DNA of 13,780 nucleotides, from NCBI GenBank assembly GCA_001791425.1, contig MGEP01000056.1:1-13780 (forward strand). Direction: 5' to 3'. This document shows positions 6,220-13,654 of the stretch, one piece after another. The notes under the pieces were generated by a model, which was not told the DNA's origin, did not search any database, and worked only from the letters and a program-made list of their open reading frames with translations. The position numbers were made by a program, and so were the translations under genes. Position 1 is the stretch's first letter; the number at the start of each line of letters is the position of its first letter. The stretch is from Candidatus Uhrbacteria bacterium RIFCSPLOWO2_02_FULL_48_12. Its GTDB lineage: Bacteria > Patescibacteriota > Patescibacteriia > GWA2-46-9.

Positions 6220-8754
6220 ATGCCTCATCCAAGTTTAAAAAAAATTGCTTATAACCCATATTCCTCCAAACGCCCTAGGCCGCAGGTTAGATACCGCCGG
6301 CCGCGATGGCGTTGGATTGGACCGCTTATCATTATCGGATTGTTTCTGGCTGTGGCGGGCTTCACGTTGGCGCTCGGGCTCGTGGCTTGGTACTCGCGCG
6401 ATCTTCCTGACCCATCTAATCTTTCGCGGCGCATGGCTCAGGCCAGCACCAAAATTTACGACCGCACCGGCCAGACACTTCTTTACGAAATATCCGGCGA
6501 CCAGAAAAGCACGCCCATCAAACTTGCCGATCTGCCGTCCGTTGTTAAAAATGCGACTCTGGTCGCCGAGGACAGAGATTTCTATTCGCATCGCGGCTTT
6601 GACCTCAAGGGAATCGCCCGCGCGCTGTTGGTAGATCTCCTGCGGGGCGGGCGCGTTCAAGGCGGATCCACCATCACTCAACAGCTCGTAAAAAATACAA
6701 TCGTCGGCGGAGAAAAAACATGGCGGCGCAAAATTCAGGAGCTGATTTTATCTTACCGCATTGAACAGCGCTTCTCCAAAGATCAAATTTTGGAAATGTA
6801 CTTTAATTCTATCCCCTACGGCGGCAGTGCTTATGGCATTGAGGCCGCGGCGAACATGTATTTTAAAAAATCTGCCAAGGACCTAAGCCCGGCCGAGGCC
6901 GTTCTCTTGGCGGCTCTTCCCAAGGCCCCTTCCTACCTTTCTCCATATGGCAGTCATCGCGATGAGCTTTTGGCGCGGCAACGCTACGTTATTGAAGAGA
7001 TGGCCAAGCTAGGATATTTCTCGCCGTCCGAAGCAGAGGCGGCCAAGACAGGTGAGCTAAAATTCGTGCCGTTTAAAGAAGGCATCTTGGCGCCGCATTT
7101 TGTTTTTTATATTAAAGAGCTGCTAAGCGAGCAGTTTGGCGAGCGGCTGGTGGAAACCGGCGGCTTAAAAATTATTACCACTCTTGATTTATACAAACAA
7201 AAAATTGCCGAGGAAGAGGTCGCGGCTGGCGCGGCCAAAAACGAAAAAAAGTACGGCGGCAACAATGCCGCGCTGGTAGCGCTGGATCCAAAAAACGGAC
7301 AGGTGCTGGCCATGGTCGGCTCGCGTGATTATTTTGCCGAAGAATATGACGGCAATGTTAACGTGACGCTGCGGCCCCGTCAGCCCGGCTCTTCCTTTAA
7401 ACCCATTGTCTACGCTACCGCCTTCATGCGGGGCTACGCGCCGGAAACAATTCTTTATGACGTGGTGACCACGTTCAAAACCGACACCAAGGATTACACT
7501 CCCCACAATTATGACGGCCAGGAACACGGCCCAGTGTCTATCCGCCAGGCGCTGGCTGGTTCTCTAAATATTCCGGCGGTAAAAACCCTCTACCTGGCTG
7601 GGGTTGACAATGTTCTTGATTTGGCCGCGCGTTTAGGCTACACCACGTTTGATGAGCGCAGCCGGTTCGGCTTGTCTTTGGTGCTGGGCGGCGGTGAGGT
7701 AAAACTCTTGGAACATACGGCGGCATTTCAGGCCTTTGCCCGAGACGGCGTATATAACCCAACTACGCCGATCTTGAGAGTGGAAGACTCACACGGACAA
7801 GTTCTGGCCTCGTTTGAGCCCAACCCCCAAACAATTCTCCCGCAAAATGTGGCGCGGCAAATTACAAGCATTATTTCTGACAATGTCTCTCGGTCTTTCA
7901 TTTTTGGAAGCCAGAGCCCGCTAGTCCTGGGTGATCGGCCAATCGCCGCCAAAACTGGCACGACCAATGATTGGCATGACGGCTGGACCATTGGCTATAC
8001 ACCCTCGCTGGTGGCCGGGGTCTGGGCCGGGAATAACAACAACAAGGCCATGGCTCGCGGCGCCGACGGCGTGCTGGTGGCCGCGCCAATTTGGAATGCT
8101 TTTATGAAACGCGTGCTGGGCGACACCCCCCAAGAGGTGTTTGTTCAGCCAGATCCGGTACTGCCGGAAAAACCGATATTAAGGGGTGTGTTGGTGTCCG
8201 AAGAAAAAGTAGTTATTGACCGGGCTTCGGGCAAGCGAGCCACTGAGCTCACCCCGGCGTCCTATCGTGAAGAAAAAACCTACAAAGAGCTTCACGAAAT
8301 TCTTCATTATGTTAAGCGTGACGACCCTCTGGGGCCGCCGCCCGAAAACCCGGCGGACGATCCCAACTACGCTTCATGGGAAACGGCTCTGGCTCGCTGG
8401 GCCAAGGAAAATAACCTCGCTGGGGGCGAGCTCGCCCCCCAAGAATATGACGATTTGCACACTCTGGCCAGCCAGCCGCAGCTTACTATTACTGCTCCGG
8501 TAACGGGTGAAACCATTCGCGGGCAAAGTCTTTCGGTTAAAATAAGTGCTTCGGCTCCGCGCGGGCTCAAAGGAATAAAATACTATCTTGATGGATCGCT
8601 CTTGGGCGAGATCTCGGGAACTGGAGAGTTGGAGTTTTTGGTGCCCCTGAGCAGCGCCTCTACCAGCACCGGCTTTCACACGCTTCGTTTAGAGGCTTTT
8701 GATGATATAGACAATACCAGAAGCGAGGAGCGGTTATTTAATTATATTCCTTGA
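6220..8754 (+). CDS. Class A penicillin-binding protein (bifunctional transglycosylase/transpeptidase)
   Basis: Polymerises lipid II into glycan strands and crosslinks them at the outer face of the membrane. The 844 residues comprise a basic cytoplasmic tail (1-32), one membrane helix (about 33-58) and a GT51 transglycosylase domain with catalytic E117 in EDRDFYSHRG, GGSTITQQ at 148-155, RRKIQE at 169-174 and KDQILEMYFN at 187-196. A transpeptidase domain follows with SSFK 391-394 (catalytic S391), SLN 448-450 and KTG 578-580. After about residue 640 comes a linker, then from about 753 a beta-rich Ig-like domain (PQLTITAPVTGETIRG and later strands) ending at 844. All catalytic residues are present. 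ATG 6220 is the start that gives the expected tail and helix; there is no Shine-Dalgarno. The gene stands alone between its promoter and the converging dnaN. It resembles PBP1a/MrcA or PbpF; I leave the symbol open. Confidence 0.96.
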   Translation: MPHPSLKKIAYNPYSSKRPRPQVRYRRPRWRWIGPLIIIGLFLAVAGFTLALGLVAWYSRDLPDPSNLSRRMAQASTKIYDRTGQTLLYEISGDQKSTPIKLADLPSVVKNATLVAEDRDFYSHRGFDLKGIARALLVDLLRGGRVQGGSTITQQLVKNTIVGGEKTWRRKIQELILSYRIEQRFSKDQILEMYFNSIPYGGSAYGIEAAANMYFKKSAKDLSPAEAVLLAALPKAPSYLSPYGSHRDELLARQRYVIEEMAKLGYFSPSEAEAAKTGELKFVPFKEGILAPHFVFYIKELLSEQFGERLVETGGLKIITTLDLYKQKIAEEEVAAGAAKNEKKYGGNNAALVALDPKNGQVLAMVGSRDYFAEEYDGNVNVTLRPRQPGSSFKPIVYATAFMRGYAPETILYDVVTTFKTDTKDYTPHNYDGQEHGPVSIRQALAGSLNIPAVKTLYLAGVDNVLDLAARLGYTTFDERSRFGLSLVLGGGEVKLLEHTAAFQAFARDGVYNPTTPILRVEDSHGQVLASFEPNPQTILPQNVARQITSIISDNVSRSFIFGSQSPLVLGDRPIAAKTGTTNDWHDGWTIGYTPSLVAGVWAGNNNNKAMARGADGVLVAAPIWNAFMKRVLGDTPQEVFVQPDPVLPEKPILRGVLVSEEKVVIDRASGKRATELTPASYREEKTYKELHEILHYVKRDDPLGPPPENPADDPNYASWETALARWAKENNLAGGELAPQEYDDLHTLASQPQLTITAPVTGETIRGQSLSVKISASAPRGLKGIKYYLDGSLLGEISGTGELEFLVPLSSASTSTGFHTLRLEAFDDIDNTRSEERLFNYIP

Positions 8755-8759
8755 GCCGC

Positions 8760-9884
8760 CTAAGACTGCTTAATAGGAACTACCAAATGACGAAAACGAA
8801 TATGGTCGTCCTTGCTCGGCTCAATCAAAATTGGACGATCGGCGCCTGTAAATAACAGTTTAACTGTGTCTCCGTCCACGGCGCTAACCCCATCCAAAAG
8901 ATAACGAGCGTTGGCGGTTATAAAGACCTTGTCGCCTGAGCACTTAACCCCAACAGTGGTGCGGTGGGCCCCCACATTGGCGTTTTCTGATGATATTTCC
9001 AGGGGCTGGTTTGGGGCGGCCGAAAAGGAAACATCAAAAATCCCGGCTCGTGAAAATAAGGACGCCGCCTTAATAGCACGCAAAAGATCGTTTTTGTGGA
9101 CCTCGCATACGGTTAATGGTTTTGCTGGAAATAAGGGCTGGTAATCTGGATACTCGCCGTCAATAAGACGGGAAATTATTTGTGATGCTTCAGTCGCAAA
9201 ATTAATTTGGTTGTCTGTTGCTTGAATCTCAAATGTTTCGCTGATATCGTCTTGAGACAGAATACGCCGAATTTCATGAATGGTTGTGGCAGGCACTATT
9301 AATTTGAAGGGTTTGGTGGGTTTGTCTAGGAGTAAAACAACCTCAGAGAGACGATAGCCGTCAGTGGCCGCAATAGTGAGTGTTTGTTTGTTTTGTTCAT
9401 CAACCACAAACAGGGCTCCGCCAAATTGCGGTCGTTGCTCCACCCGGCCCATGGCAAAACCTGTTTTGTCTAACGCCTTAGTCAGTTGTGGGGTTTTTAC
9501 GGCTAGGTTATAGGCAGGTTTATCCATGGTTGGAATAATAGGAAAGTCAGTAATTGGCGCGGTGCGCAGGGTGGTGTTTAGGTTTTTGGCTTTAATTGCT
9601 AATCCTTCGGTGGTTGTATTGATAATAATTGTGTCCTCTGGCAATAGTGGTGCGAGGTCCAAAAGAAGGCGCGCCGGCAACAAGCATTCACCTGTTTCTT
9701 CTACCTTGCCCCTTACCTCATGGTATATTCCCACCTCTAGGTTAGTGGTGGTTAAAGTAAGGGTGTTTTTTTCCGCTTTAAACAAAACATTGCCAAGAAT
9801 TGGCAGACTGGATGTTTTTAAGGATAGGTGGCCCACAAGGTTAATACCGCGCAATAAGTTTTCTTTTAAACAAGAGAATTTCAT
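8760..9884 (-). CDS. dnaN: DNA polymerase III beta subunit (sliding clamp)
   Basis: Ring-shaped dimeric clamp that tethers the replicative polymerase and other clamp-binding proteins to DNA. The 374 residues fit the family and divide into three similar clamp folds at about 1-122, 128-247 and 250-374. Seen: the N-terminus MKFSCLKENLLRGINLV, the LPILGNVLF segment (27-35), TDGYRLSEV in the second domain, and the conserved-type C-terminus RHLVVPIKQS. ATG 9884 matches the usual clamp N-terminus; no Shine-Dalgarno. It follows dnaA on the same strand across a 218-bp gap, as in most bacteria, but here a PBP gene converges on it instead of recF following it. Confidence 0.98.
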   Translation of the reverse strand: MKFSCLKENLLRGINLVGHLSLKTSSLPILGNVLFKAEKNTLTLTTTNLEVGIYHEVRGKVEETGECLLPARLLLDLAPLLPEDTIIINTTTEGLAIKAKNLNTTLRTAPITDFPIIPTMDKPAYNLAVKTPQLTKALDKTGFAMGRVEQRPQFGGALFVVDEQNKQTLTIAATDGYRLSEVVLLLDKPTKPFKLIVPATTIHEIRRILSQDDISETFEIQATDNQINFATEASQIISRLIDGEYPDYQPLFPAKPLTVCEVHKNDLLRAIKAASLFSRAGIFDVSFSAAPNQPLEISSENANVGAHRTTVGVKCSGDKVFITANARYLLDGVSAVDGDTVKLLFTGADRPILIEPSKDDHIRFRHLVVPIKQS

Positions 9885-10102
9885 AGATTGTTTATTTAAT
9901 AAATTGGTAGTGGTAGTGATTGGGGTGTGGGTATGGGGAGGATAGAAAAATATTTAATATTTTGGTTTAAATATCACACTAAGAGAAAAAAAGAATCAAC
10001 ATGGGGTGGGTACAAAAAACCCTAAGGGTGTGTGCGGGGTGGGGAAAGAGAACAAAGTATTTTAAACTATCAGCAAACAAAACAAGAAGTGAATAATTTT
10101 TA
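9885..10102. other. dnaA-dnaN intergenic region
   Basis: 218 bp, with a G-rich stretch on the plus strand near 9901-9940 and AT-rich parts, including the near-palindrome AATATT-T-AATATT close to 9950-9962. TGTGGGTAT (9926-9934) matches a DnaA box at 7 of 9 positions. A dnaA terminator candidate lies at 10014-10029. I could not choose a convincing dnaN promoter: TTGATT near 9993-9998 lacks a good -10 at 16-18 bp. Bipartite origins flanking dnaA exist in some bacteria, so a second origin segment here is possible but unsupported. Confidence 0.4.
10014..10029 (-). terminator. Candidate terminator after dnaA
   Basis: Minus strand: ACCC-TTA-GGGT immediately followed by a run of T (10014-10019). 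The stem is only four to five pairs, so it is a weak intrinsic terminator, 74 bp past the dnaA stop. Confidence 0.4.
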
Positions 10103-11455
10103 TTAACTTGTGTACAGTTGCTGGCGAATTGTCAAAACATCGCGCCTGATGCGCTCATCAGTTTCAATCGCCTCTTTAATTTTTTCATGAGCGTGCATAG
10201 CGGTGGTGTGGTCGCGTTGACCAATTTCCTGCCCAATGGAGGGATAAGATACCCGACCATCCTCTCTTAACAAATACATAATAATCTGGCGAGGGATCAC
10301 CAACTCGCGCTTGCGGCTTTTGCCGAAGATGTCGGCCTCCGGCACCTCAAAATAGCGGCAAACCATACCAATAAGATGTTTGGGGGAGACTTGACGGCGC
10401 GGCTGGTCGGTTTCCCGCAAGTTAAACATTTTTTTGACAGCGTCAATGTGGGGCGCCTCGCCATGAAATTGCCACTCGGCCACAATACGGTTCAGAGCAC
10501 CTTCCAATTCACGTATATTTTGCTGAAAAGTGGTAGCCAAATAATGAATAATCTCGCGCTCAATATCTATCTTGCGCTCTTTGCACTTGGTTTGAAGAAT
10601 GGCAATGCGGGTCTCCAAGTCGGGCTGGGAAATATCGGCAATCATGCCCCACTCAAAACGCGACAGCAAACGCTGTTCTAGGGCGGGAATGGCTTTGGGC
10701 GGCCGATCAGAAGTTAAAATTATTTGCCTGTTGTTTTGGTGAAGAGCATTAAAGGTATGGAAGAATTCTTCTTGGGTTCCTTCCTTGCCAGCAATGAACT
10801 GAATGTCATCAATTAATAATAAATCTACTGAACGGTATTGGTCCTTGAATTCTTTGCCGTGGCCTGTTCTGACAGATTGAATATAGTCGGTGGTGAAGCG
10901 CTCACTGGTAACATATAAAATACGCACGCCCTTTTCTATGAGCTTAAGACCAATGGCCTGAAGCAGGTGTGTTTTTCCGAGCCCCACCCCGCCATAAATA
11001 AAAAGAGGATTATATACTTGGCCCGGCGAGTTGGCCACCGCCAAAGCCGCGGCGTGTGCCAATTCATTCCCTTTGCCAACCACAAAACTTTCAAAAGTAT
11101 AGCGCGAGTTAAGTCCGCCGTGATTAACAGGTGCGAGACGCGCTTCTTCTGCGGGCGCCGGCACCCCCAGCGGAGGAAGCGCCTTTTCGGCTTCCAGCCC
11201 AACCGGCCGCTGATTGACCTTGTAAATAATTTCGGCAACGTTTTCTTGTAAAATATTTTGGATGGCCTTAACAATGGCCGGGTGATATTTTTTCTCTAAC
11301 CAAGTTTTGGTAAAGGTGTTGGGGACACCGACAATAATTCGCCCCTCGCAAACCTCTATAATATAGGTATTTTTAAACCAAGTCGTGAAATTGGCGCGAC
11401 TAAGAATGAGCTCAAGCTCACCAAGAACCGCCTGCCAAATTTGCTGGTTGGTCAT
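10103..11455 (-). CDS. dnaA: Chromosomal replication initiator DnaA
   Basis: AAA+ ATPase that binds DnaA boxes at oriC, melts the origin and loads the helicase. The 450 residues contain all four domains: domain I at about 1-80 (QIWQAVLGELELILSRANFTTWF), a short linker to about 115, an AAA+ domain with Walker A GGVGLGKT 155-162 and Walker B LLLIDDI 212-218, the sensor region ILTSDRPP (246-253), and the DNA-binding domain IV from about 356 with the DnaA signature around 409-426 (IGQRDHTTAMHAHEKI). All expected motifs are intact. ATG 11455 is the only start giving a complete domain I. The leader is very short and has no Shine-Dalgarno. The neighbouring 475-bp gap is the likely origin. Confidence 0.99.
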   Translation of the reverse strand: MTNQQIWQAVLGELELILSRANFTTWFKNTYIIEVCEGRIIVGVPNTFTKTWLEKKYHPAIVKAIQNILQENVAEIIYKVNQRPVGLEAEKALPPLGVPAPAEEARLAPVNHGGLNSRYTFESFVVGKGNELAHAAALAVANSPGQVYNPLFIYGGVGLGKTHLLQAIGLKLIEKGVRILYVTSERFTTDYIQSVRTGHGKEFKDQYRSVDLLLIDDIQFIAGKEGTQEEFFHTFNALHQNNRQIILTSDRPPKAIPALEQRLLSRFEWGMIADISQPDLETRIAILQTKCKERKIDIEREIIHYLATTFQQNIRELEGALNRIVAEWQFHGEAPHIDAVKKMFNLRETDQPRRQVSPKHLIGMVCRYFEVPEADIFGKSRKRELVIPRQIIMYLLREDGRVSYPSIGQEIGQRDHTTAMHAHEKIKEAIETDERIRRDVLTIRQQLYTS

Positions 11456-11469
11456 AGTTGATAAAAATG

Positions 11470-11475
11470 ATTATA
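11470..11475 (-). promoter_or_regulatory. -10 element for dnaA
   Basis: Minus-strand TATAAT ends 14 bases before ATG 11455, which would give a leader of about 8 nt. No good -35 is found at 16-18 bp (sequences such as ATCCCT), so it may rely on an activator or an extended -10. A 7/9 DnaA-box match, TTATCAACT, lies between the -10 and the ATG. Confidence 0.45.
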
Positions 11476-11700
11476 ATCAGGGGTTACGCGTCAGGGATTT
11501 ACTGCTGTCCAAAAATAGTTTCCGGGCGCATCTCACAATATAGCATAATAATTATTCTATCCAAAGGGCTGTTTGGCCATAGCCCGTGTTTATAAACTGT
11601 GGAGGAATTGTGTATGGAAGATTATCGCCGGTCATAATTTTATCCACTTCCCCGCACGATCGCCAAAAGCACAAAACCCCCAGCAATAATCACCTTGCTC

Positions 11701-11729
11701 TTTACGATAAGTCTTTAACAAGGTATTAT
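11701..11729 (+). promoter_or_regulatory. Promoter towards rpmH (distal)
   Basis: -35 TTTACG (11701-11706, 4/6, identical to the ftsH -35), 17-bp spacer, -10 TATTAT (11724-11729, 5/6). Start expected near 11736, giving a leader of about 195 nt that includes the GC palindrome and the AT-rich repeats. Confidence 0.5.
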
Positions 11730-11774
11730 AGTACACGTAAACCCTAAGTTATAAGCACTAATTTTTAACTAGCT

Positions 11775-11799
11775 AATTCCCCGCGGTCTTGCCGCGCGG
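11775..11799. repeat. GC palindrome sharing a 12-mer with the end of the window
   Basis: AATTCCCCGCGG (11775-11786) recurs exactly at 13669-13680. Here CCGCG (11781-11785) can pair with CGCGG (11795-11799) across a nine-base loop. At 13661-13680 CCGC can pair with GCGG. These may be decayed copies of a GC-rich intergenic palindrome family, or short hairpins with a role in RNA processing. Confidence 0.4.
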
Positions 11800-11811
11800 A
11801 GGTTCATACAA

Positions 11812-11925
11812 ATAAATTCCAATACCTAATATCTAAATAGATAATAGAAATAATCTTGAAACATTGGAATTTAGAATTTGTCTATTGTTTAGAGATTAGA
11901 TATTAAGAATTAGAAATTAACAATT
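11812..11925. repeat. AT-rich repeat element before rpmH with interleaved inverted repeats
   Basis: Two perfect 10-bp inverted repeats cross each other: AAATTCCAAT (11814-11823) with ATTGGAATTT (11863-11872), and TAATATCTAA (11827-11836) with TTAGATATTA (11896-11905). The order is A-B-A'-B', a pseudoknot-like topology if transcribed. The left end is related to 6088-6106. This is also the most AT-rich part of the candidate origin. Confidence 0.5.
11878..11906 (+). promoter_or_regulatory. Promoter towards rpmH (proximal candidate)
   Basis: TTGTCT (11878-11883, 4/6), 17-bp spacer, TATTAA (11901-11906, 4/6). The predicted start near 11913 leaves a leader of about 18 nt before ATG 11931. Chance matches are likely in this AT-rich stretch. 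Confidence 0.35.
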
Positions 11926-11930
11926 AAGGT

Positions 11931-12071
11931 ATGCCCAAGCGAACATATCAACCAAAAAAACAATATCCAAAAAAGGTGCATGGCTGGCGGGTGCGGCGTC
12001 GCAGTGCCGGCGGCCGTAATGTTTTGAAGCGCCGCCAGCAAAAGGGCCGCCACCGTCTGGCCCCGCGATAA
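11931..12071 (+). CDS. rpmH: 50S ribosomal protein bL34
   Basis: A 46-residue, very basic protein of the large ribosomal subunit. It shows the family pattern: MPKRTYQPKK at the start, HGWRVRRRSAGGRNVLKRR in the middle (residues 17-35) and KGRHRLAPR at the end. The length fits the usual 44-47. ATG 11931 gives the expected N-terminus; only a weak AAGG lies directly upstream. It begins a tight plus-strand operon, with rnpA starting 6 bp after its stop, the conserved arrangement next to bacterial origins. Confidence 0.97.
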   Translation: MPKRTYQPKKQYPKKVHGWRVRRRSAGGRNVLKRRQQKGRHRLAPR

Positions 12072-12077
12072 TTAATC

Positions 12078-12413
12078 ATGTTTCCAAAAAAGCGTCGGTT
12101 GAGACACCGACGGGATATCAATTTTCTGCTGCGCCGGGGCCGGCAAATTAATGTTCCTGGTCTAACCTTGCGGTTTTTGCCCACGGCAAATAGTTATCCT
12201 CGCGCCACCGTTGTGGCCGGGGTCGCTGTTTCTAAAAAAGCAACAGTGCGCAATCGTTTAAAGCGGCAGGTGCGTCATCTGTTGGCGTCGGAAATCAAGT
12301 TATTAAATCGTGGAGTAGATATAATGTTGACCATTCGCCCCCCGCTATTGAAATTAACAAAAGATGAACGCTTGGCCGCTGTCAAAGAAGCCCTGCGCCG
12401 GGCCCGTCTATAA
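12078..12413 (+). CDS. rnpA: Ribonuclease P protein component
   Basis: Basic cofactor of the RNase P ribozyme, which cuts 5' leaders from precursor tRNAs. 111 residues, normal for the family. It starts FPKKRRLRHRRDINFLLRRG (residues 2-21), and the signature RNR helix lies in KKATVRNRLKRQVRHLL (about 53-69). Then comes VDIMLTIRPP (80-89) and a C-terminal helix. The partner RNA (rnpB) is not in this window. Start ATG 12078; no Shine-Dalgarno. The gene sits between rpmH (6-bp gap) and yidD (3-bp gap), which suggests translational coupling. Confidence 0.96.
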   Translation: MFPKKRRLRHRRDINFLLRRGRQINVPGLTLRFLPTANSYPRATVVAGVAVSKKATVRNRLKRQVRHLLASEIKLLNRGVDIMLTIRPPLLKLTKDERLAAVKEALRRARL

Positions 12414-12416
12414 TTT

Positions 12417-12647
12417 ATGCGATATTTAATTTTTACCTTGATTAAGATTTATCAATCCACTCTTTCCCCGGATCACGGGATAGGGCGGATTTTCTTTCCC
12501 CGTGGCTGCTGCCGTTTTTATCCAACCTGCTCGGAATATGCGCTTGAAGCTGTCAAAAAATACGGGTCTTACGGCTTATGGCTTGCGGCTCGGCGGCTTT
12601 TTCGCTGCCACCCCTGGAGCATTGGCGGCGTTGATGAGGTAGTTTAA
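12417..12647 (+). CDS. yidD: Membrane protein insertion efficiency factor YidD
   Basis: Small membrane-associated protein that aids YidC-dependent insertion. 76 residues with the family hallmarks: the N-terminal amphipathic segment LIKIYQSTLSP (8-18), CCRFYPTCSEYA (31-42) with conserved cysteines, and RCHPWSIGGVDEV near the end. The usual ending is close to HPW-GGxDPV, here with Glu in place of Pro. ATG 12417 is 3 bp past rnpA, with no Shine-Dalgarno. The order rpmH-rnpA-yidD-yidC is conserved across bacteria and fits joint expression. Confidence 0.95.
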   Translation: MRYLIFTLIKIYQSTLSPDHGIGRIFFPRGCCRFYPTCSEYALEAVKKYGSYGLWLAARRLFRCHPWSIGGVDEVV

Positions 12648-12657
12648 CTGCTTGGTT

Positions 12658-13431
12658 ATGGTGGCGCTTTATCACACATTTTTTTATCAGCCGCTTTTTA
12701 ATCTTTTGGTGTTTATTTACAACACCATCGCGGCACATGATTTGGGAATCGCCATTATTGTTTTAACGGTTTTGATTCGGATTCTCCTTTATCCTCTTTC
12801 TCTAAAATCAATCAGGGCCCAAAAAGCCATGCAGGATCTTCAGCCAAAGCTGGAAGCGATAAAAAAACAGTTCCCCGGCAGTAAGGAGAAACAGGCCGAG
12901 GCCACCATGAAACTCTACAAAGAAGAAAAGGTGAACCCTCTCTCTTCCTGTTTGCCCCTGCTGCTGCAGTTGCCGTTTTTTATTGCCCTTTTTCAGATTT
13001 TTAACAACAGCGCAAAGCCCGAAAACCTGTCTGCGCTTTATCCTTTTGTCGTGAACCCCGGAGCGCTTAATCAGCAAGGGCTTTGGGGCATGGTAAATTT
13101 GGGAGTGCCCAGCCCCTGGCTGGCCCTCCTCGCTGGGGCGGCTCAGTTTTGGCAAGGGCATATGCTTGTCAGAAAAAAGCCGGCCATTAAGGGCGAGGCC
13201 TCAAAAGATGAGGAATTCGCGACTATAATGAACCAGCAGATGACCTACGTAATGCCCGTGGTGACCGTGGTGATCGGCTGGACATTTCCGGCCGGCCTTG
13301 CTTTGTATTGGTTTTTGACCACATTGCTTTTAGCCCTCCAACAGTGGTATATTTTCCATAAAGACGGTCACAAAGACAGAGCCCAAAAAGATGCAATTAT
13401 CAAACCAACAGATTCTGGGGGTGCCGGTTGA
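12658..13431 (+). CDS. yidC: Membrane protein insertase YidC/Oxa1/SpoIIIJ
   Basis: Inserts and folds membrane proteins, alone or with the Sec translocon. 257 residues from ATG 12658, the short form without the large periplasmic domain of enteric YidC. Seen: a first core helix around 28-46 with the conserved hydrophilic-groove Arg at about 41 (VLIRILLYPLSLKS), a cytoplasmic hairpin with IRAQKAMQDLQPKLEAIKKQ (52-71), the motif NPLSSCLPLLLQLPFFIALF (99-118), and later helices around 153-170, 197-217 and 219-238. No lipobox Cys near the start, unlike many Gram-positive forms. A TTG start at 12652 would add two residues; GAGGT near 12635 is 12-18 bp upstream and does not decide. The last 41 bp overlap the next gene. 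Confidence 0.96.
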   Translation: MVALYHTFFYQPLFNLLVFIYNTIAAHDLGIAIIVLTVLIRILLYPLSLKSIRAQKAMQDLQPKLEAIKKQFPGSKEKQAEATMKLYKEEKVNPLSSCLPLLLQLPFFIALFQIFNNSAKPENLSALYPFVVNPGALNQQGLWGMVNLGVPSPWLALLAGAAQFWQGHMLVRKKPAIKGEASKDEEFATIMNQQMTYVMPVVTVVIGWTFPAGLALYWFLTTLLLALQQWYIFHKDGHKDRAQKDAIIKPTDSGGAG

Positions 13432-13654
13432 AACCAAGAACGGATACCGCCTCGGCGTGGTGGCCTCTTTTGAGATAGATGCTGAACAGCAAAGAGTGGC
13501 GCGCTATATTGTTAAGCCGGCGCTGGTGCCAAGGATGCTCGCTCGTGAGCTGGTTATTAACGCCGCGCAGGTCATTAGCTTGACTAATAAGAAAATGGTC
13601 GTGGAAGACGCTGTCGTGCCGTCTCGAGTAGCCGAAGCATCGCCAGCTATTTAA
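13391..13654 (+). CDS. PRC-barrel domain protein
   Basis: An 87-residue protein in which residues 8-65 look like a PRC-barrel: ILGVPVETKNGYRLGVVASF, then EIDAEQQRVARYIVKP, then a beta-rich part ending near NAAQVISLTNKKMVVEDAVV. PRC-barrels occur in photosynthetic reaction centre H subunit, in RimM and as small stand-alone proteins, often with RNA-related or unknown roles. This one cannot be given a specific function. It overlaps the end of yidC by 41 bp in another frame, so translational coupling is likely. The ATG is preceded by A-rich sequence, not a Shine-Dalgarno. Confidence 0.85.
   Translation: MQLSNQQILGVPVETKNGYRLGVVASFEIDAEQQRVARYIVKPALVPRMLARELVINAAQVISLTNKKMVVEDAVVPSRVAEASPAI

Larger units (their letters stand above)
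11456..11930. other. Candidate replication origin (oriC) between dnaA and rpmH
   Basis: A 475-bp non-coding gap at the classic dnaA/rpmH junction. DnaA-box-like sites against TTATCCACA: TTATCCACT at 11640-11648 (8/9), TGTGGAGGA at 11598-11606 (7/9, opposite orientation) and TTATCAACT near the dnaA start (7/9). The right part, about 11806-11930, is very AT-rich and could be the unwinding element. Other content: hairpin GGGCT/AGCCC at 11566-11570/11581-11585, the arms CCTTG/CAAGG flanking a plus-strand promoter, and a GC palindrome at 11781-11799. No perfect DnaA box was found, so the call rests mostly on gene context. Confidence 0.55.

Noticed and set aside
6235..6681. Antisense 148-codon frame within the PBP gene
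   Set aside because: A shadow of the GT51 domain, whose motifs are intact on the plus strand.
11948..12184. Minus-strand 78-codon frame opposite rpmH and rnpA
   Set aside because: Arg/Cys-rich translation typical of the reverse of basic ribosomal genes; rpmH and rnpA are certain.
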